Assembly: GCA_964370475.1 (NCBI GenBank)
Contig: CAYJJI010000014.1
Coordinates: forward strand, 1 to 27,735
Direction of reading: 5' to 3'
Length of the DNA: 27,735 nucleotides
From: CAYJCL01 sp964370475
GTDB lineage: Bacteria > Bacillota_I > Bacilli_A > RF39 > UBA660
Positions within the stretch are counted from its first letter, which is position 1. Every line of letters starts with the position of its first letter. The notes under the pieces are model-generated. The model had not been told where the DNA came from. It worked only from the letters and a program-made list of their open reading frames with translations, and did not search any database. Positions 1-6,664 of this stretch are shown piece after piece. The position numbers and the translations under genes were made by a program.

Positions 1-117
1 GGAATTTACAACTCTGGAGTTGAAACGTTATTCGCGTTAAGAATTAAGTGTATGAGATATTCATAAAGTAAGGTGGTACCGCGATATAGTCGTCCTTATG
101 TTATGGATATTTTTTTA
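1..117 (+). promoter_or_regulatory. T-box leader of tyrS (3' part)
   Basis: The T-box consensus is present at about 70-83 (AAGGTGGTACCGCG), followed by a complementary CGTCCTT at 91-97 that can form the antiterminator. Upstream lie a small hairpin (AACTC/GAGTT, 10-21) and the conserved-looking stretch around 27-50 that precedes the antiterminator in many T-box leaders. T-box RNAs bind an uncharged tRNA and let transcription continue into an aminoacyl-tRNA synthetase gene when the tRNA is not charged. The next gene is tyrS, so tRNA-Tyr is the expected ligand. The specifier loop with its Tyr codon lies upstream of the window and cannot be checked here. Confidence 0.9.
62..117 (+). terminator. 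T-box-controlled intrinsic terminator
   Basis: CATAAAGTAAGG (62-73) pairs with CCTTATGTTATG (94-105) with one mismatch and one G-T pair, followed by a T-rich run at 108-117. The 5' arm shares the AAGG of the T-box (70-73), so terminator and antiterminator are mutually exclusive, as expected for T-box control. Confidence 0.85.
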
Positions 118-134
118 TTGAGAAAGGAATTATT

Positions 135-1367
135 ATGAAATTATATGAAGATTTAATGTGGAGAGGATTAATTAAAGATGTAGCTGGAGATAATATTGAA
201 GATATTATTAATGGTGAATCTTTTAGTTTTTACTGGGGGACTGATCCTACTGCTGATAGTTTGCATTTAGGGCATTATTCATCATTGGTAACAGCTAAAA
301 GATTAGCTAAATATGGACATAAACCTATTTTATTAGTAGGTGGAGCTACGGGGTTAATTGGAGATCCTCGTCCTAGTGCTGAGAGGGAAATAATATCTAA
401 AGAAGTATTAGATGGATATTTTAAATGTTTAAAAGTGCAAGTTAATGATTTATTGGCTGGTAAAGCTACTATTGTTAATAACTATGATTGGTTTAAAGGG
501 ATAGAGTTTATTGAGTTTCTAAGAGATGTTGGTAAATATATAAATGTTAATTATATGCTTAATAAAGATACTATAAGAAGTAGAATGGATACTGGGATTA
601 CTTATGCAGAATTTTCTTATACTTTGATGCAAGGATTTGATTATGTTCATTTATATGAAAATCATAATTGTATTATGCAATGTGCTGGAAGTGATCAATG
701 GGGTAATATAACTACTGGTATTGAATTAATTAAGAAGAAATTAGGTAAGACAGCTTATGGATTTACAATGCCTTTAATACTTGATAAAACTGGTAAAAAG
801 TTTGGTAAGAGTGAGGGGAATGCTTTGTGGCTTGATAAAAATAAAACTTCTTCTTATGAGTTATATCAATATTTAATTAATGTAGATGATAGTTTAATAA
901 GTCATTACTTGAAAGTATTTACTTTCTTAACTAAAGAAGAAATATTAGATATAGAAGCTAGACACAATGAAAAACCAGAAGAGAGAATTGGTCAAAAGGC
1001 ATTAGCTAAGGAGTTAATTACTGATATTAGAGGAAATGAAGAATTTTTAAAAGCTAAGATGATTAGTGAATCTTTATTTAGTGAAAACATAAAAAGTTTA
1101 AGTGCTACTGATATTATTGAAGGTTTTAAAGGAGTTAAAACTGTAGAAGTTAATAATGAAGTACATATGATTGATTTATTAGTTAATAATAGTATTTGTT
1201 CTAGTAAGAGAGAAGCTAGAGAGATGTTAAGTAGTAATGCTATTTCTATTAATAATGTTAAAGTTAATGAAGAAAATTATCTAGTTACTAAAGATACTTT
1301 TATTGAAGGAAGAGTATTAGTTTTAAGAAAAGGTAAAAAGAATCAATATTTAGTTGTTTATAAATAA
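135..1367 (+). CDS. tyrS: Tyrosyl-tRNA synthetase
   Basis: Cytosolic class I synthetase that charges tRNA-Tyr with tyrosine using ATP. The 410-aa length is normal for the bacterial enzyme. The HIGH-type motif is HLGH (residues 44-47), the KMSKS-type motif is KFGKS (222-226, the usual TyrRS variant), and the tyrosine-site signature GSDQWGN is present. The C-terminal residues from about 340 (HMIDLLVNNSICSSKREARE) look like the S4 RNA-binding domain that contacts the tRNA. AAAGGA lies upstream of the ATG at the expected distance. Expression is controlled by the T-box leader directly upstream. No key residue appears to be missing. Confidence 0.98.
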   Translation: MKLYEDLMWRGLIKDVAGDNIEDIINGESFSFYWGTDPTADSLHLGHYSSLVTAKRLAKYGHKPILLVGGATGLIGDPRPSAEREIISKEVLDGYFKCLKVQVNDLLAGKATIVNNYDWFKGIEFIEFLRDVGKYINVNYMLNKDTIRSRMDTGITYAEFSYTLMQGFDYVHLYENHNCIMQCAGSDQWGNITTGIELIKKKLGKTAYGFTMPLILDKTGKKFGKSEGNALWLDKNKTSSYELYQYLINVDDSLISHYLKVFTFLTKEEILDIEARHNEKPEERIGQKALAKELITDIRGNEEFLKAKMISESLFSENIKSLSATDIIEGFKGVKTVEVNNEVHMIDLLVNNSICSSKREAREMLSSNAISINNVKVNEENYLVTKDTFIEGRVLVLRKGKKNQYLVVYK

Positions 1368-1375
1368 CATAAAAG

Positions 1376-1411
1376 AATCACCTACATATTATATTGTGAG
1401 GTGATTTTTTT
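1376..1411. terminator. Terminator after tyrS, probably bidirectional
   Basis: AATCACCT (1376-1383) pairs with AGGTGATT (1399-1406), followed by a T run to 1411. On the minus strand the same hairpin is followed by TTCTTTT, so it may also stop the transcript of the convergent RodA/FtsW gene. The 3' arm contains the ribosome-binding site of the next gene. Confidence 0.75.
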
Positions 1412-1625
1412 GTATCGTAATTCTAATTTTCATCATAATGGTGATAGATTTTTGGCTTTTCCTTTTTTAGTGGGAGCTTTGGCTGGAGGTGCGGTTGTTG
1501 GTTTATCTAGACCAAGATATCCTTATCCTTATCCTGTTCCTTATCAACCATATCCATATCAACCAGTACCTTATCAATATCCTTCTAGTTATAATAGTTC
1601 AACAAATTATTCTTATTATAATTAG
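1410..1625 (+). CDS. Small Pro/Tyr-rich membrane or coat-like protein
   Basis: A protein of about 71 aa with one short hydrophobic, Gly/Ala-rich segment (FPFLVGALAGGAVVG), then a tail built of repeated PYP/PYQ units and a Ser/Asn/Tyr end. I chose TTG at 1410 because GAGGTG (1398-1403) lies six bases upstream. The in-frame GTG at 1401 would overlap that site. The composition resembles small proteins with a hydrophobic segment and a PYP-rich tail known in sporulating and other low-GC Bacillota; their function is unknown and I do not assign one. Its last 41 bases overlap the end of the convergent RodA/FtsW-family gene. Its ribosome-binding site sits in the tyrS terminator stem, so translation of a read-through transcript may be limited by the hairpin. 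Confidence 0.65.
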   Translation: MYRNSNFHHNGDRFLAFPFLVGALAGGAVVGLSRPRYPYPYPVPYQPYPYQPVPYQYPSSYNSSTNYSYYN

Positions 1626-2625
1626 TTTCTAGGTTTATAATTAAACCGATAGTTATTCCTAGTATTAAGTTATATGATCCTCCGTATGATAGAAACGGAA
1701 GGGGCAATCCTATCACTGGAATAATATTTAGATTCATTAATATATTAATCATTGATTGTATTAATAGTTGATAAAATATTATTCTTGAAGTAATTTTTAT
1801 TATTTTTTGATGGTTGTTTGTTCTATAATTGTAATACAATAATATAGTTATATAAGAAATTAATAATATAGGAATTAATAATAAGTAATTAGATGTAATT
1901 AAGGTGAATATATAGTCATTATGTGATTCTGGATAGTATATATGTTTTCCAGTACTAATAGCTATTAGTGAGTTGTTTATTTGAATATTATCGGTATTTG
2001 TATAATTAGTTAATCTATCTACTCTATAAAATATTGAAGAACCAAATATGTTTATAAATGTATCTTGTTGATAATTATATAGGTATAAAGAAGTAAGAGC
2101 TGTGAAAGTAGTTGTAATAATTAATATTATAACTACTTTTTTTGATATGTAAAAGGTTAGTAAACATGTAAGAAGAATTATTATATATATTAATATTGCT
2201 CCTGTATCTGGTTCTAAATAAGTTAATATACTTGGAATTATTGTGATTATTGTTAAGTAAATTATATTTACCTTTTTAATACTTAGAATACTTAATGTTA
2301 TTAACAGACTTAATTTGGTAAGTTCGCTAGGTTGGAATGATAGTATACCTAAATCCAACCAAGCTTTGGAATTATTTACTTCTTTACCAATTATTAATGT
2401 AAGAAGTAGTAGAATTATTGATATTATATATAATATGTAGTGATACTTTATGATGTATTTTATGTTTATTTTTGTAGTTATTAACAACATAGTTATTGAT
2501 AATATTGTAATAAAGAGTTGTTTGTTAAAGTATTCTGTAAAATTATACATAGTTAAAAGACTAATAGAATATAGTATTAGTATAGGTATTAATATTAAGT
2601 ATTTATTTTTTAATAAATGTTTCAT
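1585..2625 (-). CDS. RodA/FtsW/SpoVE-family SEDS protein
   Basis: Polytopic membrane protein of the SEDS family, which polymerises peptidoglycan glycan strands from lipid II together with a class B penicillin-binding protein. Family signatures are present: KAWLDLGILSFQPSE (residues about 87-101), EPDTG (138-142), SHNDYIF with the Asp expected in the active region, and a C-terminal GLPLPFLSYGGS. About ten hydrophobic segments cover the chain. At 346 aa it is somewhat short for the family. The Glu-Glu pair that commonly follows the DFIF motif is not seen (SHNDYIFTLITSN). No clear Shine-Dalgarno site precedes the ATG. Whether it acts in elongation, division or sporulation cannot be decided: no PBP gene is adjacent. 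Confidence 0.88.
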   Translation of the reverse strand: MKHLLKNKYLILIPILILYSISLLTMYNFTEYFNKQLFITILSITMLLITTKINIKYIIKYHYILYIISIILLLLTLIIGKEVNNSKAWLDLGILSFQPSELTKLSLLITLSILSIKKVNIIYLTIITIIPSILTYLEPDTGAILIYIIILLTCLLTFYISKKVVIILIITTTFTALTSLYLYNYQQDTFINIFGSSIFYRVDRLTNYTNTDNIQINNSLIAISTGKHIYYPESHNDYIFTLITSNYLLLIPILLISYITILLYYNYRTNNHQKIIKITSRIIFYQLLIQSMINILMNLNIIPVIGLPLPFLSYGGSYNLILGITIGLIINLETNYNKNNLLNYYN

Positions 2626-2668
2626 ATTTATATTGTTGGTTATTTTTAAATAATTATGTGGAGGTTTT

Positions 2669-2953
2669 ATGGAATTGCCAAAAGTTTATGCTAATCCTAT
2701 TGATAGGGAGATTGATAATGTACAAAGTATTTTTAAAGAAGAGTCAAATGAGTTGACTATGGATGTTCGTAGTTATGTTGATTCTTTATATAAAAGTGGA
2801 AGAATTGTTTATATGATTCCATTTATAATTAATGTAAATGGAGTAGAGTTTGAAGATAAGATTGTTTCTATGAGTGGTGGATATCTTATTTTAAAAAGTT
2901 CTAAAAGGGTTAAAATAGGAGATATAAGATATATTAAAGAAATAAAAAAATAA
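2669..2953 (+). CDS. Hypothetical 94-aa protein
   Basis: A soluble-looking protein without a signal peptide or membrane segment; I do not recognise it. A good GGAGG site (2660-2664) precedes the ATG. The N-terminal part is acidic and probably helical (DREIDNVQSIFKEESNEL). The C-terminal half alternates hydrophobic and charged residues (IPFIINVNGVEFEDKIV; GGYLILKSSKRVKIGDIRYI), which looks like a small beta-rich domain. It is transcribed divergently from the RodA/FtsW-family gene, with only 43 bases between them, and converges on the EIIB-like gene. A cell-envelope role is possible from context only. Confidence 0.7.
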   Translation: MELPKVYANPIDREIDNVQSIFKEESNELTMDVRSYVDSLYKSGRIVYMIPFIINVNGVEFEDKIVSMSGGYLILKSSKRVKIGDIRYIKEIKK

Positions 2954-2965
2954 CCGAAGTTATTT
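2944..2965 (-). terminator. Terminator of the EIIB-like gene, UUCG tetraloop
   Basis: Read on the minus strand, AAATAAC (2965-2959), loop TTCG (2958-2955), GTTATTT (2954-2948) and a T run down to 2944. The stop codon of the minus-strand gene lies in the stem. On the plus strand the T tract is poor, so termination of the 94-aa gene here is less certain. Confidence 0.75.
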
Positions 2966-3280
2966 ATATATTTCTTTGATGTATTTTTTTAATTTACGTG
3001 CGTCTTTATCAAATATTATTTTTAATTGATTATCTACTTCAACAATTCCTTTTGCTCCAAGTTTTTGGATTCCGTCTTTATCAACTTTAGATATATCTCT
3101 TAAGATAACTTTGAATCTAGACATGTCACATTCAGAATTAATTATATTTTCTTTACCACCTAAATATTTTAGTAATTTATTAATTTCTTGACTGAAATTC
3201 TTTTGTTTAAGTTTAATAAATACTAAAGATATTATTAATAATATGATTAATATTATTGCATACTGAATTATTATATCCAT
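2960..3280 (-). CDS. Membrane-anchored orphan PTS EIIB-like protein (glucose family)
   Basis: A short N-terminal membrane segment (about residues 3-22) is followed by one glucose-type PTS EIIB domain: LGGKENIINSECDMSRFKV, then ISKVDKDGIQKLGAKGIVEVDN. The Cys of the C-x-x-[ST]-R site, phosphorylated in true EIIB domains, is kept (C51), as is the Arg four residues on. No EIIA or EIIC gene is near, so a phosphorylation-linked or regulatory role is an inference. Standalone tethered EIIB-like proteins are known in Mollicutes. I place the start at the ATG at 3280: AAGGTG (3287-3292) lies six bases upstream, and the -10 box at 3297-3302 would exclude the upstream ATG at 3298 from the transcript. Confidence 0.8.
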   Translation of the reverse strand: MDIIIQYAIILIILLIISLVFIKLKQKNFSQEINKLLKYLGGKENIINSECDMSRFKVILRDISKVDKDGIQKLGAKGIVEVDNQLKIIFDKDARKLKKYIKEIYK

Positions 3281-3296
3281 TCTCATCACCTTAATC

Positions 3297-3305
3297 ATTA
3301 TAACA
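3297..3305 (-). promoter_or_regulatory. Extended -10 promoter of the EIIB-like gene
   Basis: Minus-strand TGTTATAAT (3305-3297) is a perfect extended -10 element (TGn plus TATAAT). No good -35 is evident, which extended -10 promoters tolerate. The expected transcript start near 3290 gives a very short leader before the ATG at 3280. Confidence 0.65.
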
Positions 3306-3330
3306 TATTATTTATTAAAATAAAAGATTC

Positions 3331-3357
3331 ACTATTTTTATTATTTAACATAGATTA
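3331..3357 (+). promoter_or_regulatory. Putative sigma-K-type sporulation promoter of the coat gene
   Basis: CATAGATTA (3349-3357) matches the sigma-K -10 pattern CATAnnnTA, and AC at 3331-3332 is spaced 16 bases upstream, as in the sigma-K consensus. A start near 3364 would precede the AAAGGGTG site (3374-3381). CotY/CotZ-type genes are made late in the mother cell in Bacillus. The motif is short, so a chance match in AT-rich DNA is possible. Confidence 0.45.
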
Positions 3358-3387
3358 TTAATGAGAATATATGAAAGGGTGAAATAT

Positions 3388-3816
3388 ATGTGTAACAACA
3401 ATGATTCCAATTGTGTTGCTGAAATATTAAGTGTTATTTTAGTATTACAACAAAATGCTTGTCCAGAAAATTGTATCGATTCTTGTGATCGTCCGATGCT
3501 TGGTGGTGGAGCTAATTGTTTACTTTGCAATACTCGTCCAGTAATGTTATATACTACTTGTTCAAACTCAACTCCTTGGTCTATGCCAACATCTAAGGAT
3601 ACTGTAGCTACTTGTAGTGTAAATGAAACTGATTGTTCTTCAGTATTTAGAATAGAAAAATTAGAAGGTAATTGCGCTACGTTCAGAGTTTTAACTGATA
3701 ATCCGGATACTACTAGTTTAAATCCTTATATAGCAACTAATTCGTTCTTTACGATGAATTTAAATTGCTGCTGTGTATGTCGTTGTCTAACTGATACTTA
3801 TGTTGATTGTATTTAA
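3388..3816 (+). CDS. CotY/CotZ-family spore coat protein
   Basis: A Cys-rich protein of about 142 aa matching the CotY/CotZ/ExsY outer coat and exosporium family. Features seen in order: an N-terminal CNNNDSNCVAEILSVILVLQ helix, a middle RPVMLYTTCSN strand region, then FRIEKLEGNCATFRVL and a C-terminal FFTMNLNCCCVCRCLTDTYVDC. These proteins self-assemble into disulfide-linked crystalline layers on the spore surface. The start at 3388 is chosen because AAAGGGTG (3374-3381) is six bases upstream; an in-frame ATG at 3361 has no such site. The gene stands alone with its own terminator. Its presence argues that the organism, or a recent ancestor, sporulates. Confidence 0.85.
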   Translation: MCNNNDSNCVAEILSVILVLQQNACPENCIDSCDRPMLGGGANCLLCNTRPVMLYTTCSNSTPWSMPTSKDTVATCSVNETDCSSVFRIEKLEGNCATFRVLTDNPDTTSLNPYIATNSFFTMNLNCCCVCRCLTDTYVDCI

Positions 3817-3838
3817 AAAACCACTTAGGTGGTTTTTT
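3815..3838. terminator. Bidirectional terminator between coat gene and phosphoesterase gene
   Basis: A perfect ten-base stem, AAAAAACCAC (3815-3824) and GTGGTTTTTT (3829-3838), with a TTAG loop. A/T runs on both sides let it end transcripts from both directions. The stop codon of the minus-strand gene overlaps its edge. Confidence 0.9.
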
Positions 3839-4715
3839 AATTGTTATATAATCTGTAAACATTAATTGATGGTTTGTTTAAAAATCTTATTGGTAGAACG
3901 CTGTTTCCAATACCTGATGATACATATAATGATGTATCATTTATTTTATAATATTCTTCATAGTATTTTTTACTTCCTACTGGAGTATATATTGCTCCAA
4001 AGAATGGTATTCTTACTTGGCCACCGTGGGAATGTCCAGATAGTATTATATTTGGATCGTAACTTACTATTTTGTCTGCTTCATCAGGTTCATGACTTAA
4101 AACTATTTTATAATTATTATTGTCATCATTTAGGACTTGATGGTCTGGTTCGTCTTCTAGTGAAGAAGGTAGACCATAAATACTAATTGGATTTGAGCCT
4201 TCAAAATAGATATCATATCTTTCGTTGTCTAAATAAATAAAATCCGTTTTCTCTATTAGTTCTTCATAGTTGTTATATTGGTAATCATGATTACCTGATA
4301 TAGCAAATTTATAAAGAGTAGCTTCTATATTGTTTAGATGTTTAATTAGTTCGTTTATTTCTTCTTCATTTAATTTGTAGTCTGTAAATAAGTCTCCTGT
4401 AAATATTACTATTTCTGGTTTTATTTCATTAATCTGTGTTACTATTTTTTCTAAGTCTTTATTATCTACTGGGAAAGTATAGTGAATATCTGATAAGTGA
4501 ACTATTTTCATACCATGAAAGCTTTCTGGTAGTTCGTTATCTATAATTGCATATTCTTTAACTATTAATCCGCTAGTACTAATAAACCTTGCAATTAGAA
4601 ACAAAACAAAACAAATAAGTAATAGTATTAAAAATATTTTAAGTACTATTCTTTTTTTTGGTTTTGTTTCTGTTTTTGTTTCTTCAATTTCTGCATCGAA
4701 TTCAAAATTTCTCAT
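3837..4715 (-). CDS. Membrane-anchored metallophosphoesterase (YkuE/YaeI-like)
   Basis: Calcineurin-like phosphoesterase acting at the membrane. A charged cytoplasmic N-terminus precedes one membrane segment (about 25-45), and the catalytic domain follows. Metal-binding motifs are complete: SDIH (D76, H78), FTGDLF (D108), SGNHD (N142, H143), LSHEP and SGHSHGGQ near the C-terminus. Family members hydrolyse phosphoester bonds in lipid or nucleotide substrates; the substrate here cannot be read from the sequence. It is the last gene of a three-gene minus-strand operon, six bases after the CPBP protease gene. Its likely ribosome-binding site (GTAGGT) lies inside the end of that gene. The 292-aa length is usual. 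Confidence 0.92.
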   Translation of the reverse strand: MRNFEFDAEIEETKTETKPKKRIVLKIFLILLLICFVLFLIARFISTSGLIVKEYAIIDNELPESFHGMKIVHLSDIHYTFPVDNKDLEKIVTQINEIKPEIVIFTGDLFTDYKLNEEEINELIKHLNNIEATLYKFAISGNHDYQYNNYEELIEKTDFIYLDNERYDIYFEGSNPISIYGLPSSLEDEPDHQVLNDDNNNYKIVLSHEPDEADKIVSYDPNIILSGHSHGGQVRIPFFGAIYTPVGSKKYYEEYYKINDTSLYVSSGIGNSVLPIRFLNKPSINVYRLYNN

Positions 4716-4721
4716 AATTAC

Positions 4722-5387
4722 CTACATTCCTACTGATAACAATAATAATACTGTAAATGTGTTGTGAAAAATGTGATATGCAATACAAGGGAATATATTA
4801 TTGTTTCTTATATATATATAACTAAATGCAATTCCTAAAGCTCCATAAGGAAGGATATATACTAAGTTGGAAATGGCAAAACCATTTAAAATTACATGAC
4901 ATAATCCAAATAATAAACCTGTAAATAGCACATATACTGACTTTTTATTAAAGCTTTGATGAAAGCTTTTTCTAAAAGTTATTTCTTCACAAATAGGACC
5001 TAAAATGGTCATTGTTGGGATAGCATATATCATTAATGTTTCTAATAGTTGACGGTTTTGTTCTTCATTTATTGATATATCTGATGTACCATACAGTGCA
5101 ATGATGCTATTAAATAGCATCATTAGAATAAAACCTACTATATAATATTTTAAACTTACTGATAGTTGTTCTTTATAATTTTTTTTAAAATTTGTGAAAT
5201 CACTCTTTAAATCTTTTTTAAACATAATAATTATTACTATAGTAGTTATTATTTGTGTTATTAAAAGAATTGTTGATTTAGTAGTGTCGCTAAAGTTATA
5301 TTCTTTAAATAATAGGGGTAGTGCTATTATTGAAGGAAGATATAAATAGATTACAATACTTAAAAAAGCTTTAATTGTTTTATTCAT
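4722..5387 (-). CDS. CPBP-family (CAAX-type) intramembrane metalloprotease
   Basis: Polytopic membrane protein of 221 aa with the CPBP/Abi (Rce1-like) active-site motifs: EEITFR (E134, E135, R139), a conserved His in FGLCHV (H164), and HIFHN near the C-terminus (H205, H208, N209). About six hydrophobic segments are visible. In bacteria such proteins process membrane proteins, or serve in bacteriocin immunity or as scaffolds. Nothing nearby resembles a bacteriocin, so no specific substrate is proposed. The start overlaps the end of the thioredoxin-like gene by eight bases, indicating translational coupling in the trx-CPBP-phosphoesterase operon. Confidence 0.9.
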   Translation of the reverse strand: MNKTIKAFLSIVIYLYLPSIIALPLLFKEYNFSDTTKSTILLITQIITTIVIIIMFKKDLKSDFTNFKKNYKEQLSVSLKYYIVGFILMMLFNSIIALYGTSDISINEEQNRQLLETLMIYAIPTMTILGPICEEITFRKSFHQSFNKKSVYVLFTGLLFGLCHVILNGFAISNLVYILPYGALGIAFSYIYIRNNNIFPCIAYHIFHNTFTVLLLLSVGM

Positions 5388-5838
5388 TGATATAACCTGC
5401 TTTAGTTAATGCTTCTATTATTGAAGTTTTTGTCTTATCGCCAACGATTCTTAAATTTGTATTTTCTTCTTCACCATCTTTTATAAATACTGTAGTAGGT
5501 GTTCCGCTAGTTGAAGCTATGCTTTTTACAAAAGCTATTTGTTCTTCTGTAGTGTAGTCTTGTTCTACTACTTCATAAGCAACTAAATCGTTATCTAGTA
5601 ATATTTCTTCTAGTTTTGGTTTGTATGTTTGACAGTTGGCACATGTATCTGAGGAGTATACTAATATGAATGATTCTTCGTTATCAATTTTTTCTTTTAG
5701 TTCATCATATTGTATTCTTACTAATGTATCACTTAATTCTTGATTTCTTGCATTTAGGATTATTCCAGCAAAGATCATTCCGCTTAAGGCGAACATAATT
5801 ATTCCGTAAATTGTCCATTTTATTATATTATTTTTCAT
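5380..5838 (-). CDS. Membrane-anchored thioredoxin-like protein
   Basis: N-terminal membrane anchor (about 8-28), then a thioredoxin fold facing the outside. The redox motif is CANC (C66, C69), and the cis-Pro loop is TSGTPTTVF (P114). It probably reduces, forms or isomerises disulfides in exported proteins. AGGTGATAAG directly precedes the ATG, and a well-formed promoter lies upstream. It is the first gene of the minus-strand operon and divergent from the large secretion locus. That locus encodes many Cys-containing exported proteins, so a role in their folding is an attractive but unproven inference. Confidence 0.88.
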   Translation of the reverse strand: MKNNIIKWTIYGIIMFALSGMIFAGIILNARNQELSDTLVRIQYDELKEKIDNEESFILVYSSDTCANCQTYKPKLEEILLDNDLVAYEVVEQDYTTEEQIAFVKSIASTSGTPTTVFIKDGEEENTNLRIVGDKTKTSIIEALTKAGYINE

Positions 5839-5853
5839 CTTATCACCTGTTAA

Positions 5854-5882
5854 AGTATAGCATAATGTATAGATAGATTCAA
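5854..5882 (-). promoter_or_regulatory. Sigma-A promoter of the thioredoxin/CPBP/phosphoesterase operon
   Basis: On the minus strand, TTGAAT (5882-5877), a 17-base spacer and TATACT (5859-5854), with TGn just before the -10. Transcription would start about 7 bases beyond the -10, leaving a short leader with the AGGTGA ribosome-binding site. Confidence 0.75.
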
Positions 5883-5895
5883 TGTTAAAAAGAGG

Positions 5896-5924
5896 TTGTT
5901 ATATTAAAGATATCATGATACAAT
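5896..5924 (+). promoter_or_regulatory. Sigma-A promoter at the head of the pilus/secretion locus
   Basis: TTGTTA (5896-5901), a 17-base spacer and TACAAT (5919-5924), with an extended -10 TGA. It faces away from the promoter at 5854-5882, with only 13 bases between the two -35 boxes, so both could be affected by one bound regulator. Confidence 0.75.
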
Positions 5925-5953
5925 TATGAATAGATAATATAGGTAGGTGAAAT

Positions 5954-6664
5954 ATGAAAAGATTGTCATTATTAAGTTTGATGGTATTAGGTTTTTTCGG
6001 GTTTGTAGGAAGTGTTAGTGCGCTAGATGTGTGTACTGAAGAGGATTTGAGTAAGTTTAGGGCTGAGGCAATAAACGTTAATATTTATTATGAAGAATCT
6101 TCAAAAACGATTACTGGAGAAGAATATGGAGATACATATGAGTATGAAGTTGATTACTTAAAAGTATTAATATATAATTTGACTGAAAATCTTGTAGTAA
6201 GTGTTAAAAACTTAGAGACAGGGTCTGATAGAGAATATGATTCTACTTCAGCTGTAGATGGTGTTATTACTATTGATGTTGATGATGTTGATACATTACA
6301 AGAGTATGAATTTGTAATACGTCCTAATTATGTGGATTGTTCTGATGATGAATTATCTACTAAGAGATTGTCTTTACCAAGACTTAATGAATATTCTAAT
6401 TTAGCTTTATGTGATGATACTGAAGATTTTTATCTTTGTCAGGCATTTGTAAGTGTTAATAAAACTTATAATGAGTTTTATGATGAAAGAATGGATTATA
6501 TCAATGGTGATGTTGATAAAGATGGTGAAATAATTGATGATGAGTCTGATGATGATTCTAAAGAAGCTAGTTATATACCTTATATAATTGGTGGAGTTGT
6601 TTTACTAGGGGTTGTTGGTATTGTGATCTTCGTTATTTATAAAAGAAAGAAGAGGATTCTATAA
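5954..6664 (+). CDS. Secreted, C-terminally membrane-anchored protein of unknown function
   Basis: Not recognised. It has a signal peptide (residues 1-23, ending SVSA before LDVC), an extracellular domain of about 180 aa with four Cys, a very acidic linker (DVDKDGEIIDDESDDDS), one membrane segment (about 207-228) and a short basic cytoplasmic tail (YKRKKRIL). This is the layout of a cell-surface protein held by a C-terminal membrane helix, without an LPxTG motif. The start follows AGGTAGGTGA. It is the first gene of the long plus-strand locus and overlaps the next start by one base (TAATG), so it is very probably made with the large Cys-rich protein that follows. It may be a partner or anchor for that protein. 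Confidence 0.8.
   Translation: MKRLSLLSLMVLGFFGFVGSVSALDVCTEEDLSKFRAEAINVNIYYEESSKTITGEEYGDTYEYEVDYLKVLIYNLTENLVVSVKNLETGSDREYDSTSAVDGVITIDVDDVDTLQEYEFVIRPNYVDCSDDELSTKRLSLPRLNEYSNLALCDDTEDFYLCQAFVSVNKTYNEFYDERMDYINGDVDKDGEIIDDESDDDSKEASYIPYIIGGVVLLGVVGIVIFVIYKRKKRIL

Noticed and set aside
2450..2653. Plus-strand open frame of 67 codons inside the RodA/FtsW-family gene
   Set aside because: It is antisense to a gene with clear SEDS motifs; its hydrophobic composition mirrors the membrane codons of the other strand and no ribosome-binding site fits.
3345..3530. Minus-strand open frame over the coat protein gene
   Set aside because: Antisense to the CotY/CotZ-like gene, which has family motifs, a ribosome-binding site and a terminator.
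3866..4186. Plus-strand open frame inside the metallophosphoesterase gene
   Set aside because: Shadow of a gene with a complete set of metal-binding motifs on the minus strand.
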